From Symbiodinium natans (Eukaryota; Sar; Dinophyceae; Suessiales; Symbiodiniaceae): DNA of 64,000 nt. A model generated the notes under the pieces. It was not told where the DNA came from and ran no database searches. It saw nothing but the letters and a program-made list of their open reading frames with translations. Within the stretch, counting starts at the first letter, position 1. Each line of letters opens with the position of its first letter. Shown here in pieces: positions 62,303-64,000 of the stretch. The stretch lies in assembly GCA_905221605.1 (NCBI GenBank), contig CAJNDS010002524.1:991634-1055633 (forward strand), written 5' to 3'. The translations under genes were made by a program, and so were the position numbers.

Positions 62303-63010
62303 ATGTCCACTTATAAGGCCCTGGGTTTAAAGAAAGGAGGCAGTGCTTTCAGCTACTTCTTGAGCCATGTGAAGCACAATGGCACAGAGGCCAAGCCAGC
62401 GCGGAGGCTGGTTGTGAAAACCATGGTGAAGAATGGGCTGGAGGCTTCAGTCACGCGATGGTCCGGGACTTGGCAGATTGTGGACTGTGTGTTAATGTTT
62501 GCGCTATCCGGGATGTTACATCCTATCTCGAGAGTTGAAAACAAGGTACCGACAGGGAAGCTGTTTTCAGATTCCCTAAAGTCTCTGGAACTTCAAAATC
62601 CACGAGATCTTCAAGTATCTGCGAAAAACTCATATAGATACTGGTATGGCTTCTCAGGCTGAACCATGTATCTCCTACTGCCTCCAGCCTTTGCTTGCCG
62701 GTCTTCTCTTCCACCGTTTCTCTTGTCATTCTGTGACTTGTTGTCCGTTTGGTCGTGTGGCGTGAGCGATTCGAGTCAGGTTCAGTCACCTGCTGTAAGG
62801 AAATGTTGGCTCGACAGGTCTTGTGGCGGTTTAGCAGTCGCGTCCCACCCATGCAGCCGTGCTGCGTCGCTAAGGAAGTCCATGACAAAGGAAGAGAAGG
62901 AAGTGTTCCACGAGCAAGCCCGCGAGAAGCAGCGAAACGCTCAACAGCTCCGACACAACGCCTTGGAGCCTCTTCCAGTCGCCGTGCGCCAGGACGGGGC
63001 TCAACCTTAG
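62303..63010 (+). CDS. HMG-box protein, two exons
   Basis: Exon 1 62303-62460 and exon 2 62875-63010 with a GT-AG intron of 414 nt. Exon 1 begins MSTYKALGLKKGGSAFSYFL and ends SVTRW; exon 2 continues KSMTKEEKEVFHEQAREKQR. Joined, SAF-x-x-FL ... WKSMTKEEKEVFHEQA reproduces the HMG-box pattern (SAF near the start, W-K-x-M-x-x-EEK-x-x-F in helix 2-3). About 98 residues, DNA-binding or chromatin role inferred. Ends in TAG 35 nt before the next gene's ATG. Confidence 0.65.
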
Positions 63011-63044
63011 TAAAAGCAACAAGCCCAACTTCACAATTAGGCAC

Positions 63045-63887
63045 ATGTCGGTGGATCAGGAGGAGCAGCAGCCGTGTGAGAACAAGGAGGTCTGGTGGGA
63101 TGGCCTTCTCTTGCACACCACCGAGCTCTTGGGCTGTGGCAGCTACGGGTCCGTCTTCCGCGCGAAGGGCGAGGACGGATCCTCTTTCGCGGCCAAGTTT
63201 TACAAGTCCGGGAAGAACGAGGTTCAGTCAGAGCTTGACGTTTTCCGCATGCTCACTCATCCGAATGTCGTTGTCTGCTACGGCGTGGTCACGACCTCCT
63301 CCGAGATTGGCTTGCTCATGGAGATCGGGCAGGGTAGCCTCGGCCAGTACTTGAAGCAGCATCCATTACTTGAGCCTTTGGAGCCCGCAAAGATGCTGCA
63401 ACGATGGCAGCTGGCAACGCAGCTGGCGAAGGGCCTCCATCACATCCATTCTCGTGGACTTGTCCATGCTGACCCCAAGCCTTCCAATGCCATCATCTTC
63501 GCTTCTCCTTCTTTGGCCGCCAAGTGGTCCGACTTGGGGCTGTGCCAGAAAGCCAACGAGAAGGTCTTTGGTGAGAACGTCTTCACCCCGGCCTACAGGG
63601 CGCCGGAGTATCTGAGCGGCAAGGTGATACGGCTGACAAAGTCCGCCGATGCGTTTGCTTTCGGCTGTGTTCTGTTTAGCTGCTGTTGTCTCGGAGGCGG
63701 CGGTCACCTTTTTGTAGATGTGTCCGTTGTAGGCAACTCGCAGTATGTGCAGGCGCGCTTGAGTGCAGCCGTGCCGCATGATTTTGCTGCTCAAACTATG
63801 ATCAAGGCTCTGGTCAGTGATGTCGCAGAGAGGGCCACCTTGTTAGATTTCTTGTCTGCAGCAAGCAGGCGCTTGCGATCCTTTTGA
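63045..63887 (+). CDS. Protein-kinase-like protein, 280 residues
   Basis: A single open exon. Kinase landmarks in order: GCGSYGSVF (glycine loop), AAKFYKSG (ATP-binding Lys), SELDVFRMLTHPNV (helix C Glu), LVHADPKPSNAI (catalytic loop, HAD in place of HRD, with Asp, Lys and Asn kept), SDLGLC (in place of DFG), TPAYRAPEYL (APE) and DAFAFGCVLF. It should retain the catalytic Asp, but the Arg of HRD is missing, which often marks kinases not regulated by activation-loop phosphorylation. Ser/Thr or dual type inferred; substrate unknown. ATG at 63045 is the first in frame. Confidence 0.85.
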   Translation: MSVDQEEQQPCENKEVWWDGLLLHTTELLGCGSYGSVFRAKGEDGSSFAAKFYKSGKNEVQSELDVFRMLTHPNVVVCYGVVTTSSEIGLLMEIGQGSLGQYLKQHPLLEPLEPAKMLQRWQLATQLAKGLHHIHSRGLVHADPKPSNAIIFASPSLAAKWSDLGLCQKANEKVFGENVFTPAYRAPEYLSGKVIRLTKSADAFAFGCVLFSCCCLGGGGHLFVDVSVVGNSQYVQARLSAAVPHDFAAQTMIKALVSDVAERATLLDFLSAASRRLRSF

Positions 63888-64000
63888 GGCTTGCCGAGCT
63901 TCATTTGCAGAAGTGTGCGAAGACTTGGAGCCGAAACTGCGAACTGTTTAAGCAGAGTCCTCACGGAAGGCTTGCGACATTTTGGAGCAGTCGCAGCTTT

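Noticed and set aside
1-64000. CRISPR array
   Set aside because: The regular repeats are contiguous heptamers or satellites without unique equal-length spacers, and no cas-like genes are present.
1-64000. tRNA or rRNA genes
   Set aside because: I looked for tRNA arm patterns and conserved rRNA blocks while reading and recognised none; a covariance search would be needed to exclude them.

Overview
The window looks like nuclear DNA of a protist, most probably a dinoflagellate. Four observations point that way. (1) Arrays of the TTTAGGG/CCCTAAA telomere-type heptamer are scattered in both orientations over most of the 64 kb. (2) Every convincing coding piece I found reads on the + strand. (3) The coding pieces are mostly tiny exons (30-150 nt) separated by short inverted-repeat elements that resemble introners. 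(4) Degraded reverse-transcriptase pieces resemble the retroelement proteins I know from dinoflagellates. None of this identifies a species, and there are no RNA data, so all exon borders are read from sequence only.

Layout. 0-7.5 kb: heptamer arrays with small exons of at least two unrecognised genes (terminal exons end at 5310 and 7462). 7.5-16.06 kb: a block without heptamer arrays, holding a pyrimidine-rich tract, a ~70-nt satellite, retroelement fragments (12.7-14.3 kb) and AT-rich dispersed repeats. 16.1-18.3 kb: a two-module cupin gene, probably DMSP-lyase-like; module 2 keeps the metal ligands and module 1 has lost several. 18.5-25.2 kb: arrays, many introner-like elements and candidate exons. 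25.47-26.98 kb: a two-exon FEN1-type flap endonuclease with an added zinc finger. 27-43 kb: about thirty candidate exons, including a glycosyltransferase-like one (33.4 kb) and a four-exon chain that stays in phase across a TTTAGGG array (39.05-39.69 kb). 43.1-45.2 kb: a DUF488 gene with further candidate exons downstream. 45.8-59.8 kb: more candidate exons in arrays, a two-copy repeat (49.4 kb) and two tandem-repeat blocks (55.6-56.9 kb). 60-62.2 kb: a ~0.5-kb tandem repeat. 62.3-63.9 kb: an HMG-box gene and a protein-kinase-like gene.

The main theme is architecture. Several families of 80-200-bp inverted-repeat elements sit between coding pieces. In some cases removing them restores one reading frame, and short direct repeats flank them, as expected of introners. 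TTTAGGG arrays often begin exactly where an open exon stops, so GTTTAG could serve as a 5' splice site and TTTAG as a 3' splice site. That is a hypothesis, with the caveat that such arrays also carry stop codons in every frame.
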